From Halomonas alimentaria (GTDB taxonomy: Bacteria; Pseudomonadota; Gammaproteobacteria; Pseudomonadales; Halomonadaceae), in the NCBI RefSeq assembly GCF_009902005.1, contig NZ_WUTT01000001.1, positions 2,800,805 to 2,864,804 of the forward strand: a stretch of 64,000 bases of DNA, written 5' to 3'. Below are positions 56,158 through 64,000 of this stretch, piece by piece. The notes under the pieces were generated by a model. That model searched no databases and was not told the origin of the DNA. It was given only the letters and a program-made list of their open reading frames with translations. The number at the start of each line of letters is the position of its first letter. The stretch's first letter is position 1. The position numbers were made by a program, and so were the translations under genes.

Positions 56158-56171
56158 GAAACAATCGTTTC
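56158..56171. promoter_or_regulatory. perfect PsrA-type box in the rpiR/ech divergent region
   Basis: GAAAC-AATC-GTTTC fits the PsrA consensus (G/C)AAAC-N4-GTTT(G/C) exactly. It lies 28 bases before the chosen rpiR start and about 190 before the first enoyl-CoA hydratase gene, so it may control the regulator more than the operon. If translation begins at 56208 the site would be inside the gene. Confidence 0.5.
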
Positions 56172-56247
56172 TGTAGATCAATTCATGTGGCACGCACGTG
56201 TTGACCATAGGGCGGCCCTTGGTTAGGATGCAGGCAATACAAGCGTG

Positions 56248-56329
56248 CTGAAAACTCATCGATAATGACACGTTTGTTTTCAGTGGCGGAAACGTCCGTC
56301 ACCCGTTATTGATCGCCGCGTTATTGATC
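56248..56329. promoter_or_regulatory. inverted and direct repeats before the crotonase operon
   Basis: CTGAAAAC (56248-56255) and GTTTTCAG (56276-56283) form a perfect 8-bp inverted repeat. CGTTATTGATC occurs twice, at 56304-56314 and 56319-56329, spaced 15 bases. These are candidate sites for the RpiR-type regulator encoded next to them. Confidence 0.4.
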
Positions 56330-56357
56330 ACCACCATGCCGGAGCGCTTTCGACACC

Positions 56358-57158
56358 ATGAGCCATGCCGCCTCGTCAGACCCCGAGACCCTCATCCTTC
56401 GCCGCCACGGCCAGGTGCAGGAGATTCGCCTCAACCGACCCCATCGCCTCAACGCCGTGACCCAGGTGCTCTACGACGAGCTCAATGATGCCCTGACCGT
56501 GGCCGAGCAGGATCCCGAGGTGCGCGTGGTGGTGATCACCGGCGAGGGGCGTGCCTTCTGTGTCGGCGCCGACCTCAAGGAGCACAAGGCCGGGCGCACC
56601 GCCTTCGATCGCCGCCAGTACCTGCAGGGCGAGCAGATCGTCTGCAAACGCCTGATGCAGATGAAGACCCCGGTGATTGCCGCAGTGAATGGCTTCGCCC
56701 TGGGTGCCGGGGCCGAGATCGCCCTCGCCGCCGACTTCCTGCTGATGGCCGACAGCGCCCAGATCGGCCTGCCCGAGGTCTCCATCGGCAACTTCCTGGG
56801 CGGTGGTGTCACCTGGCTGTTGCCGCGCCTGGTCGGCCTGGCCAAGGCTCGCGAACTGGTCTTCCTGGGGGAGCGCATCGACGGTCTCGAGGCGGTACGC
56901 ATCGGCCTGGCCAATCGCCACTATCCCGATGAGGACTTTCTTGACGCCGCCCTGGCATTTGCCGAGAAGGTCGCCGGCAAGGCGCCGTTCTCCATGGCGC
57001 TGGCCAAGGAGCAGCTGACCATGTCCGGCGAGCGTACCCTGGATGCCTGCCTGACCGCCGAGCTCGAGGGCATGATGTTCGTCGGCACGACCCGGGACTG
57101 GCAGGAGGGCATCGACGCCTTCGCCGAGAAGCGCGCACCGCGCTTCGAGGGCCGCTGA
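56358..57158 (+). CDS. enoyl-CoA hydratase/isomerase family protein (first copy)
   Basis: A 266 aa crotonase-fold enzyme acting on an acyl-CoA. Oxyanion-hole loops are GRAFCVGADLKEH and NGFALGAGAEIALAADF; the Glu position in IGLPEVSIGNFLGGGVTWLLPRLVG holds the usual second catalytic residue. Substrate cannot be deduced; crotonases hydrate, isomerise, cleave or dehalogenate. No obvious Shine-Dalgarno precedes ATG 56358. First gene of a three-gene operon with an NDP-forming acyl-CoA synthetase and a second crotonase. Confidence 0.9.
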   Translation: MSHAASSDPETLILRRHGQVQEIRLNRPHRLNAVTQVLYDELNDALTVAEQDPEVRVVVITGEGRAFCVGADLKEHKAGRTAFDRRQYLQGEQIVCKRLMQMKTPVIAAVNGFALGAGAEIALAADFLLMADSAQIGLPEVSIGNFLGGGVTWLLPRLVGLAKARELVFLGERIDGLEAVRIGLANRHYPDEDFLDAALAFAEKVAGKAPFSMALAKEQLTMSGERTLDACLTAELEGMMFVGTTRDWQEGIDAFAEKRAPRFEGR

Positions 57159-57255
57159 CACACGGCGCCACCCGCCGTCGAATCTCTATCGCCCGGCCAC
57201 CGCCGGGCCGGAACCACACCCGTCATTCGCCCCCGAGGGCAAGGTCAGCCAGCAT

Positions 57256-59460
57256 ATGAATCCCATCGAAGGACACCTCGCCACCCGCAGCCCGCTGCAC
57301 GACATCCTGGCCCCCAGCGGCATCGCCGTGGTGGGCGCCTCCGCCGATCCCACCAAGCGCGGCTACAAGGCCATGGTGGGCCTGATCAAGGATGGCTACC
57401 GGGGCGAGATCTACCCGGTCAACCCCAAGGCCGACATGATCCTCGGGGTCAAGGCGTGGCCCTCGGTCACCGCCATCCCCGGCAATCCCGAGCTGGCGCT
57501 GATCTGCACCCCGGCACCCTCGGTGCCCGGGCTGATCGCCGAGTGCGGCCGGCGCGGCATCAAGGGGGCGGTGATTCTGGCCAGCGGCTTCGCCGAGATC
57601 GGCGAGGAGGGGGCCGAGCTCGAGCGAGAGATGATGGATAAGGCACGTGCCCACGGCGTGCGCATCATCGGCCCCAATACCTCGGGCATCTTCAACCTCC
57701 ACCACAAGGTCAACCTGCTGTCGCTGGACAACGTCAAGCCCGGTGACGTGGGGATCATCTCGCAGTCCGGCAACATGCTGCTGTCGCTGGCGCTGGAGGC
57801 GCAGTACAACGGCCAGGTGGGCTTCTCCACCTATGTCGGCCCCGGCAACCAGAGCGATATCGGCTTCAACGACTACCTGCGCTACCTAGGCGAGGACCAC
57901 CACACCCGCGTCGCCACCCTCTATGTGGAGGGCTTCCGCGACGGGCGCAAGTTCCTGGAGGTGGCCCGCGAGGTCGCCGCCATGAAGCCGGTGGTGGTCT
58001 ACAAGTCGGGATCCACCGCGGCGGGCCAGAAGGCGGCCAGCTCCCACACCGGGGCCCTGGCCGGCAGCTACGCCATGACGGTCGACCTGCTCAAGCAGTC
58101 GGGTGTCAGCGTGGTCCACCAGTCCGACGAGATCCTGCCCGTGGCCGAGGGGCTGGGGCTGCTGCAGAAGGCGCGCGGCAAGCGGGTGGCCGTCGTCTCC
58201 GACGGCGGCGGCCAGGCCACTATCGCTTCCGACCGCCTGACCGAGGCTGGACTGGAACTGGCCGAGCTCTCCGAGGCGACCCGGGCGAAACTGCGCGAGG
58301 TGCTCTTCCCCCAGGCCTCCACCGTCAACCCGGTGGACGTGGCCGGCTCCACCGATGCCAATCCCTCGCTGCTGGCCACCTGCATGGAGATCGTCGCCGC
58401 CGATGACAACGTCGACAGCGTCTTCCTGGTGGGCATGTTCGGCGGCTACAGCCAGCGCTTCGCCGAGTCGCTGCTGGGTGACGAGATGCGTGGCGCCGAG
58501 GCGATGGTGGACCTCTCCAATGCCACCGAGAAACCGCTGGTGATCTACAGCCTGTATACCCCGGTCAAGCCGCCGGCGCTGCGTCGCCTGCACGAGGCGG
58601 GGCTGCCGGTCTACGCCTCCATCGAGCATGCGGTGCGCGTGCTCTCGGCGCTGGGCGAGCGTGGCCAGTATCTGGCCCAGTACCATCGCCAGAGTCGCGA
58701 GCGCAGCGTGGAGCCGCTTCCCGAGCTCAGCGCCATGTTCCAGCAGGCCCGGGCCGAGGGAAGGGACCTCTTCGAGTACGAGGCCAAGCGCCTGCTTCGC
58801 GACCACGGCATCGAGGTGCCGCTGGAACTGGTAGTGCGCAACGAGGCGGAACTGGTGGATGCCGCAGGTCGTTTTGCTGGAGAGAGTGGCGAGACACCGT
58901 TGGCCATGAAGGTGGTATCAAAGGACATCCTGCACAAGTCCGATGCCGGTGGCGTGAAGCTCAACGTGGTAGGCGAGGCCGCGATGCGGGATGCCCGCGA
59001 GGCGATCCTCGCCTCCTGCCGTGAGTACGACGCCAGCGCCGAGATCGAGGGCGTGCTGGTCACCCCCATGGCGAAGAAGGGCGTCGAGGTGATCCTCGGG
59101 GTGATCCGCGACCCCATCTTCGGCCCGGTGCTGATGTTCGGCCTCGGCGGCATCTTCGTCGAGATCCTCGAGGACGTGGCCTTCCGCTCGATCCCGCTCT
59201 CGCGCCACGACGCCGAGTCCATGGTGGAGCAGATCAAGGCCAAGAAGATCCTCGGTGGGGTGCGCGGCGAGAAGGCGGTGGACAAGGCCTCGCTGGTCGA
59301 CCTGCTGCTCAAGGTGTCGCGCATCGTCGAGGCCTACCCGGCACTTGCCGAACTCGACCTCAACCCGGTGATCGTCAACGCCGACGGCTATGCCGTGGTG
59401 GATGCCCGGGTTATCGTCGACCGTGACGCCGAACCCACCGACAAGGACGCAGACGCATGA
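57256..59460 (+). CDS. acyl-CoA synthetase (NDP-forming), acetate-CoA ligase-like
   Basis: A 734 aa single-chain member of the ADP/NDP-forming acyl-CoA synthetase superfamily. The CoA-binding domain is at the start (APSGIAVVGASADPTKRGYKAMVGLIKDGY). A ligase domain follows, with the phospho-His in SSHTGALAG (H264). The C-terminal ATP-grasp domain from about 510 includes LFEYEAKRLLRDHGIEVPLE and MKVVSKDILHKSDAGGVKLNV. Members include acetate enzymes and, in Sphingobium, feruloyl-CoA synthetase (FerA type), so the acid activated here is open. Its stop overlaps the next ATG as ATGA. Confidence 0.9.
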   Translation: MNPIEGHLATRSPLHDILAPSGIAVVGASADPTKRGYKAMVGLIKDGYRGEIYPVNPKADMILGVKAWPSVTAIPGNPELALICTPAPSVPGLIAECGRRGIKGAVILASGFAEIGEEGAELEREMMDKARAHGVRIIGPNTSGIFNLHHKVNLLSLDNVKPGDVGIISQSGNMLLSLALEAQYNGQVGFSTYVGPGNQSDIGFNDYLRYLGEDHHTRVATLYVEGFRDGRKFLEVAREVAAMKPVVVYKSGSTAAGQKAASSHTGALAGSYAMTVDLLKQSGVSVVHQSDEILPVAEGLGLLQKARGKRVAVVSDGGGQATIASDRLTEAGLELAELSEATRAKLREVLFPQASTVNPVDVAGSTDANPSLLATCMEIVAADDNVDSVFLVGMFGGYSQRFAESLLGDEMRGAEAMVDLSNATEKPLVIYSLYTPVKPPALRRLHEAGLPVYASIEHAVRVLSALGERGQYLAQYHRQSRERSVEPLPELSAMFQQARAEGRDLFEYEAKRLLRDHGIEVPLELVVRNEAELVDAAGRFAGESGETPLAMKVVSKDILHKSDAGGVKLNVVGEAAMRDAREAILASCREYDASAEIEGVLVTPMAKKGVEVILGVIRDPIFGPVLMFGLGGIFVEILEDVAFRSIPLSRHDAESMVEQIKAKKILGGVRGEKAVDKASLVDLLLKVSRIVEAYPALAELDLNPVIVNADGYAVVDARVIVDRDAEPTDKDADA

Positions 59461-60260
59461 GCCAGCACCAGCCGCAACTGACCGACGCCCGCCTTACCCT
59501 GGAAGGGCGAGTGGCCACCCTGACCCTGGACCGACACGATGTGCGCAATGCCCTGACCGGCACGGCCCTGGTCGATGACATCATCGCCGTGGCGCAATGG
59601 GTCAACGCCTGCGACGAGGTCTCGGTACTGGTGATCACCGGCGCCGGCAGCGCCTTCTCGGCCGGCGGCAACGTCAAGGACATGGCCAGCCGCGGCGGCG
59701 ACTTCGCCGGCGACGTGGCCGAGGTGTCGGCGCGCTATCGTCGGGGCATCCAGCGCATCCCGCTGGCGCTTGCCGAGGTGGAGGTGCCGATCATCGCCGC
59801 GGTCAACGGCCCGGCCATCGGCGCCGGCTTCGACCTGGCCAACATGGCGGATATCCGCATCGCCTCCTCCCGCGCGAAGTTCGGCGAGACCTTCCTCAAC
59901 CTGGGAATCATCCCCGGCGACGGCGGTGCCTGGTTCATGCAGCGCCTGATCGGCTATCAGCGCGCCTTCGAGCTGACGCTCTCGGGCCGGGTGATCGACG
60001 CCGAGGAGGCGAAGGAGTACGGCATCGTGCTGGAGGTGACCGAGCCCGAGGCGCTGATGGAGAAGGTGGGCGAGCTGGCCGGCCGCATCGCCGCCCAGCC
60101 GCCAAAGGCGACGCGCCTCACCAAGCGGCTGATGAAGATGGCGCAGCGCACCGAGCTCAAGGATTTCCTCGACCTCTGCGCGGTGTTCCAGGGCATGTGC
60201 CACAACGAGCCCGAGCACTTGGAGGCGGTCAACGCCATGCTGGAGAAGATGGCGAAGTAA
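59457..60260 (+). CDS. enoyl-CoA hydratase/isomerase family protein (second copy)
   Basis: A 267 aa crotonase-fold enzyme. Key loops are GSAFSAGGNVKDMASRGG, NGPAIGAGFDLANMADIRIAS, and KFGETFLNLGIIPGDGGAWFMQRLIG with a Glu/Asp pair in the active site region (GETFLNLGIIPGDGG). It differs clearly from the first copy, so the two likely do different steps (for example hydration and isomerisation or cleavage) on one substrate. Translation is coupled to the acyl-CoA synthetase by a 4-base overlap. Last gene of the operon. Confidence 0.9.
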   Translation: MSQHQPQLTDARLTLEGRVATLTLDRHDVRNALTGTALVDDIIAVAQWVNACDEVSVLVITGAGSAFSAGGNVKDMASRGGDFAGDVAEVSARYRRGIQRIPLALAEVEVPIIAAVNGPAIGAGFDLANMADIRIASSRAKFGETFLNLGIIPGDGGAWFMQRLIGYQRAFELTLSGRVIDAEEAKEYGIVLEVTEPEALMEKVGELAGRIAAQPPKATRLTKRLMKMAQRTELKDFLDLCAVFQGMCHNEPEHLEAVNAMLEKMAK

Positions 60261-60304
60261 CGCGGGTCAACCTCCTGATTTCCGCTGATGCTCTGAGCGA
60301 GGGG

Positions 60305-60403
60305 CGCCGGGGACAAGTCGGAGGGGAGGTCCTACGCCAGGGATGGCGTCGGTAGCGCCCAAGGACGGGTTTACAGCGCCTCCCCGAAGGCTTGTCCCCG
60401 GAA
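60305..60403. repeat. MITE-like palindromic element, about 99 bp
   Basis: Perfect 11-bp terminal inverted repeats CCGGGGACAAG (60307-60317) and CTTGTCCCCGG (60391-60401), with arms extended by imperfect GGGGAGG / CCTCCCC pairing. Inside lies the hairpin CGCCA-GGGA-TGGCG (60335-60348). No ORF. Related sequence occurs upstream of fadB (16761-16784). This has the size and structure of a non-autonomous intergenic repeat. Confidence 0.65.
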
Positions 60404-60490
60404 CAGCCTCGAGCGGAAGAAAAAACACTTGTCGCCGAGGTGCCTGCCTGGCGATGCTGGGGCCATCCGATCTCACAGGGAGGTGAACCG

Positions 60491-62383
60491 ATGGCCGACA
60501 GCACCTTGGTCTTTATCGTGCTCGGGCTGACCCTGGTCGCCTTCGTCTGGGGCCGCTTCCGCTACGACCTGGTGGCGCTGGCCGCGCTGCTCGGCTCGGT
60601 GATCCTCGGCTTGGTGCCCGGCGATGAGGCCTTTCTGGGCTTCGGCCACCCGGCGGTGATCACCGTGGCCGCTGTGCTGGTGCTCAGCCGCGCCTTCGAG
60701 CACTCCGGCGTGGTGGATGTGATCGCCGACCAGGTGCTCAAGGTGGGGGAGCGGCTCTTCCTGCAGCTGGCGGCGCTCACCGGTACCGTGGTGGTGCTCT
60801 CCGGCTTCATGAACAACGTCGGGGCGCTGGCACTGCTGCTGCCGGTGGCCATGCGCCTGGCCCGGGAGCACGACACTTCACCATCGCTGCTGCTGATGCC
60901 GCTGGCCTTCGGCTCACTGCTGGGCGGTCTCACCACCCTGATCGGTACTCCACCCAATATCATCATCGCCAGCTACCGCGGCGACGTCACCGGCGAGGGC
61001 TTTGGTCTGTTCAGCTTCACGCCGGTGGGGGCCACGGTGGCCCTGGCGGGACTCGCCTTCATACTGCTGATCGGCTGGCGGCTGGTCCCACAACGGGCGG
61101 GCAAGGCCTCCACGGAAGCGATGTTCGATACCGCCCACTACCTGGTCGAGCTGCGTGTCGGCGAAGACGCCAAGGCCAACGGCCTGAGCCTGCGTGAACT
61201 CCAGCAGGAGCTGGAGGAGACCATCCCGGTGCTGGCCGTGGTGCGCGACGACAGGCGCCGTGCCGGCCACGCCTTCTTCGGCACCCTCAGGGAGGGCGAC
61301 ATCTTGCTGATGGAGGCCGGCCCCGAAGAGATGAAGTTGCTGGAGGAGAAGGCCGGCCTGAGCCTGGGCCAGGACGCCGAGGAGGAAGAGCGGGAGGAAC
61401 AGAACGAGGAGGGTCGCGTGGCGAGGCCTCCTCGTGAAGACGCGACCGGGGATCAGGCCGGGGACAGGGAGACGGACAAGGATGAACGAAAAAAAAAGAA
61501 GGAAGAGAAGCGCGGCGTGGACACCGAGGGGCTACAGCTGATGGAGGCGGTGGTGCGCAACGACTCCATGATGGTCAACCGCACCGTGACCCAGCTGCGC
61601 CTCCACAACCAGTTCGGCCTGCACCTGGTAGCGGTGGCCCGGGACGGCGGCCGCCTCAAGCAGCGCCTGCGCGAGATCCGCTTCCGCCCGGGGGACGTGC
61701 TGCTGTTGCAGGGTGGCGAGAGCGAGCTCGCCGAAAGCTTGGCGACCCTGGGTTGCCTGCCCCTCGCCCGGCGCGATCTCCAGCTCGGCCAGCCGCGTAT
61801 GCTGCTGGTGTCGCTTGCCATCTTTGCCGCCGCCATCCTGGCCATCCTCACCGGGGTGCTGCCCGCGGCGGTGGCGCTGGCCACCGCCGCGCTGGTCTCG
61901 CTGCTGGTGGGGGTGCTGCCCCTGCGCGAGGGCTACCAGGCCATCGACGGACCGGTGATCGTGCTACTCGGTGCCATGATCCCGGTGGGGCAGGCGCTGG
62001 AGACCAGCGGCGGCGCCGCGCTGATCGCCGAGGCGATGCTCGCCTGGGGTAGCGAATGGCCGGTGGTGGTCACCCTGACCGGTCTCTTCGTGGTCACCAT
62101 GATGCTCTCCGACGTGGTCAATAATGCCGCGGCGGCGGTGCTGATGGCACCCATCGCGGCGAGCCTGGCCAATGGCTTCGGGGTCTCCCTGGATCCTTTC
62201 CTGATGGCCGTGGCAGTCAGCGCCTCCTGTGCCTTCCTGACCCCCATCGGTCACCAGTCCAACACCCTGGTGATGGGCCCCGGTGGCTACCGCTTCGGCG
62301 ACTACTGGCGCATGGGACTGCCCCTGGAGGCGGTGATCACCCTGGTGGCCATCCCCATGATCCTGCTGGTGTGGCCGCTGTAA
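60491..62383 (+). CDS. SLC13/DASS-type permease with two TrkA-C domains
   Basis: A 630 aa membrane transporter. About six membrane helices (residues 1-205, with GFMNNVGALALLLPVA and LIGTPPNIIIASYRG, a sodium/anion-site loop) precede a cytoplasmic TrkA-C-like domain. Then comes a charged low-complexity stretch at about 296-346, a second TrkA-C-like domain, and a second helical half with LSDVVNNAAAAVLMAPIA and TPIGHQSNTLVMGPGGY. Substrates in this family are sulfate, dicarboxylates and other anions; none can be assigned. Start ATG 60491 has GGAGGTG 6 bases before it. Confidence 0.88.
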   Translation: MADSTLVFIVLGLTLVAFVWGRFRYDLVALAALLGSVILGLVPGDEAFLGFGHPAVITVAAVLVLSRAFEHSGVVDVIADQVLKVGERLFLQLAALTGTVVVLSGFMNNVGALALLLPVAMRLAREHDTSPSLLLMPLAFGSLLGGLTTLIGTPPNIIIASYRGDVTGEGFGLFSFTPVGATVALAGLAFILLIGWRLVPQRAGKASTEAMFDTAHYLVELRVGEDAKANGLSLRELQQELEETIPVLAVVRDDRRRAGHAFFGTLREGDILLMEAGPEEMKLLEEKAGLSLGQDAEEEEREEQNEEGRVARPPREDATGDQAGDRETDKDERKKKKEEKRGVDTEGLQLMEAVVRNDSMMVNRTVTQLRLHNQFGLHLVAVARDGGRLKQRLREIRFRPGDVLLLQGGESELAESLATLGCLPLARRDLQLGQPRMLLVSLAIFAAAILAILTGVLPAAVALATAALVSLLVGVLPLREGYQAIDGPVIVLLGAMIPVGQALETSGGAALIAEAMLAWGSEWPVVVTLTGLFVVTMMLSDVVNNAAAAVLMAPIAASLANGFGVSLDPFLMAVAVSASCAFLTPIGHQSNTLVMGPGGYRFGDYWRMGLPLEAVITLVAIPMILLVWPL

Positions 62384-62389
62384 ACGAAT

Positions 62390-62412
62390 CGCCCCGGCAC
62401 ATGGCCGGGGCG
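62390..62412. terminator. hairpin between the SLC13-type gene and fadE
   Basis: Perfect 9-bp stem CGCCCCGGC / GCCGGGGCG with a 5-base loop, lying between convergent stops. TTCGTTT follows on the minus strand, favouring fadE. Confidence 0.65.
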
Positions 62413-62436
62413 TGGGGTTGGCGGGGATGAGAACCG

Positions 62437-64000
62437 TCAGGCGGCGTGGTGGCGCAGTACCTTGGCCTTGTCGATGACGAAAGCGTCGTACTCGAAGTCG
62501 TCCACGGTGAGCAGTTCCAGCACCTGGGCCTCGCGCTCGTGCATAAAGGTGGCATCCTCCTCACTGATGATGCCGGCTCTGGCAGCCTCTTCCACCCGCT
62601 GCTCGGGATGCAGTGCATCAGAGGGCAGCTCCCCCTTCGCATAGGCCTTGTTGACGGTGCGGTAGAGGGTCTCGGCACGCTCCTGGGTGGCCAGCAGGGC
62701 GTTGTACTGCGCCAGGGGGTTCGCCTGTTCGCCGTCGTCGGCGCTCCAGGTGTTGGCCAGCAGCTTCTCGCGCAGGGCGCTGTCTCGTGAGACCGCCTGG
62801 GCGATGCTACGGGCCAGGTCGTCATGGGGACGCTTGAAGCGTTTGCCGCGTGGCATCACCACCCGGCGCAGCACGCCGGCGAGCAGCCGGTTGGGCAGGT
62901 TGTCGAACAGCTCGTCCAGGGCCTGCTCGGCGCGGCCCAGCAGCAGCTGGCAGCTGTAGTGCAGCAGTGCCTCCTCGCCTTCCACCTTGTCTCCCTCGTG
63001 CCATTGCTTGAGCACCATGGAGGCGAGGTAGAGGTTCGACAGCACGTCGCCCAGACGCGCCGAGAGCATCTCGCGCAGCTTGAGGGTGGCGCCGAGGCTC
63101 GCCATGGCGGCATCGGCGCAGAGCCCGAAGCCGGCGGAGAGGCGCGCGACCTCCTGGGCGTAGCGCTGCGCCTCGCCATCGAAGGGCACCGCCTGCTTGC
63201 CGATGCCCAGCCCCTGGGTAAAGGCGCGGGCGGCGTTGCCGAAGATCAGGCCGGCGTGGCCGAAGAAGGCGCGGTCGAAGGCCTGGATATCGTCGGCATC
63301 CTTGGCTGCGAGTTCCTCGAGCACATAGGGATGGCAGCGGATCGCCCCCTGGCCGAAGATCATCAGGTTGCGGGTCATGATGTTGGCGCCTTCCACGGTG
63401 ATCGCCACCGGATTGGCGCTGTAGCCTATCCCTAAGTAGTTGCGCGGGCCCAGGGTCACCGCCTTGCCGCCATGGATATCCATGGCGTCGCCGAGGATCA
63501 CCCGCTGGAACTCGGTGAGCTGGCTCTTGAGGATCGCCGAGGGGACCGCCGGTTTCTCGCCACGGTCGATGGTGTTCGCGGTCTGGTAGACCGCCGCCTG
63601 GGCGATATAGCCCAGCGCCGTCATGCGGGCGAGTGGCTCTTGCACCCCCTCCATCTCTGCCACCGGCACGTTGAACTGCCGGCGGATACGCGCGAAGCCG
63701 CCGCTCCAGCCGATGGCGTAGCGGGCGGTGCCGGTGGCGCCGGAGGGCAGGGTGATGCAGCGTCCCACGGAGAGGCACTCCACCAGCATCCGCCAACCCT
63801 GGCCGATCATCGCCTCGCCACCGATGATGGTGTCCATCGGTACGAAGACATCCTTGCCCTTGATCGGGCCGTTGAGGAACGGGCTGCCGATGGGGTGGTG
63901 GCGACGGCCGATCTCCATGCCCGCGGTATCGCGGGGGATCAGCGCCAGGGTGATGCCGCGATCCTCCTCGTCACCCAGCAGCTTCTCCGGGTCGAACAGG
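62437..64000 (-). CDS. fadE: acyl-CoA dehydrogenase FadE, C-terminal part (cut by window end)
   Basis: The frame stays open to base 64000, so the N-terminus lies outside. The visible 520 residues match the distal two-thirds of FadE-type acyl-CoA dehydrogenase (E. coli 814 aa), which starts beta-oxidation. Seen are EIGRRHHPIGSPFLNGPIKGKDVFVPMD, GWRMLVECLSVGRCITLPSGATGTARYA, EPLARMTALGYIAQAAVYQT, GDAMDIHGGKAVTLGPRNYLG (FAD/substrate region), and a long C-terminal DUF1974-like domain ending AFVIDKAKVLRHHAA. With fadBA at 17-20 kb it supplies the full oxidation spiral. An internal ATG at 63918 is not the start. Confidence 0.93.
   Translation of the reverse strand, partial: LFDPEKLLGDEEDRGITLALIPRDTAGMEIGRRHHPIGSPFLNGPIKGKDVFVPMDTIIGGEAMIGQGWRMLVECLSVGRCITLPSGATGTARYAIGWSGGFARIRRQFNVPVAEMEGVQEPLARMTALGYIAQAAVYQTANTIDRGEKPAVPSAILKSQLTEFQRVILGDAMDIHGGKAVTLGPRNYLGIGYSANPVAITVEGANIMTRNLMIFGQGAIRCHPYVLEELAAKDADDIQAFDRAFFGHAGLIFGNAARAFTQGLGIGKQAVPFDGEAQRYAQEVARLSAGFGLCADAAMASLGATLKLREMLSARLGDVLSNLYLASMVLKQWHEGDKVEGEEALLHYSCQLLLGRAEQALDELFDNLPNRLLAGVLRRVVMPRGKRFKRPHDDLARSIAQAVSRDSALREKLLANTWSADDGEQANPLAQYNALLATQERAETLYRTVNKAYAKGELPSDALHPEQRVEEAARAGIISEEDATFMHEREAQVLELLTVDDFEYDAFVIDKAKVLRHHAA

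Noticed and set aside
56358..60260. Claim that the operon is the ferulate (fer/ech) or acrylate (acu) pathway
   Set aside because: The synthetase class fits FerA, but crotonase substrates cannot be read from motifs and no vanillin dehydrogenase, dddD or acuN gene is present.

Overview
The window looks like chromosomal core sequence of a high-GC gammaproteobacterium, most likely a Halomonas-type member of the Halomonadaceae. This is inferred from the 5S rRNA end at position 1, strong GC bias at third codon positions, many sodium-coupled carriers (PutP, AGCS, MATE, SLC13), and neighbourhoods also seen in Halomonas and Pseudomonas: fadBA, a SufR-type regulator with sufBCDS-T, rimK with its protease partner, PruR-putP-putA, and epmC. 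I see no prophage, transposase, integrase or CRISPR array. The only mobile-like sequences are short palindromic intergenic elements.

Layout. 1-120: end of an rRNA operon with its terminator. 120-15,300: a small orphan ORF, gdhA, rlmM, an ABM-domain protein, tusA, a DUF3080 lipoprotein, a MATE pump, epmC, a fused E1 alpha-beta 2-oxo acid dehydrogenase, tatD, uup, a universal stress protein and a SlyA-like regulator. 15,300-20,400: a DUF5924/DUF2914 membrane protein and fadBA, which has a PsrA-like operator just upstream. 20,400-32,200: redox and detoxification enzymes, panE, a K+ channel-like protein, an AMP-phosphorylase-type gene coupled to an unusual PRPP-synthetase-like gene, an M42 peptidase, two metal transporters and an alanine symporter. 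32,200-35,600: hsp20 behind an FNR/Anr-like box, an HDAC-family deacylase, an NDUFA9-like epimerase and yjdM. 35,600-41,800: the suf operon with an IscR-like operator over its promoter. 41,800-47,600: SanA-like protein, a 24-bp tandem repeat, rimK/protease, DUF3549, yqcC and ompW. 47,700-54,100: proline catabolism (putA, putP, PruR-like AraC regulator). 54,600-55,170: tRNA-Gly(CCC) and a structured gap without a recognisable gene. 55,170-60,260: an RpiR/SIS regulator divergent from an enoyl-CoA hydratase / NDP-forming acyl-CoA synthetase / enoyl-CoA hydratase operon. 60,300-64,000: a MITE-like palindrome, an SLC13-type permease and the 3' part of fadE.

How the genes fit together. Acyl-CoA metabolism recurs: fadBA, fadE and the crotonase/acyl-CoA synthetase operon. 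PsrA-like boxes lie at two of these places, which suggests a fatty-acid-sensing regulon. Iron-sulphur assembly (suf), proline use (put), and energy-limited or micro-oxic stress (usp, hsp20) are the other themes. The least understood pieces are the AMP-phosphorylase/PRPP-synthetase pair, the solitary fused E1 enzyme, the acyl-CoA synthetase operon with its unknown substrate, and the structured gap next to the tRNA.
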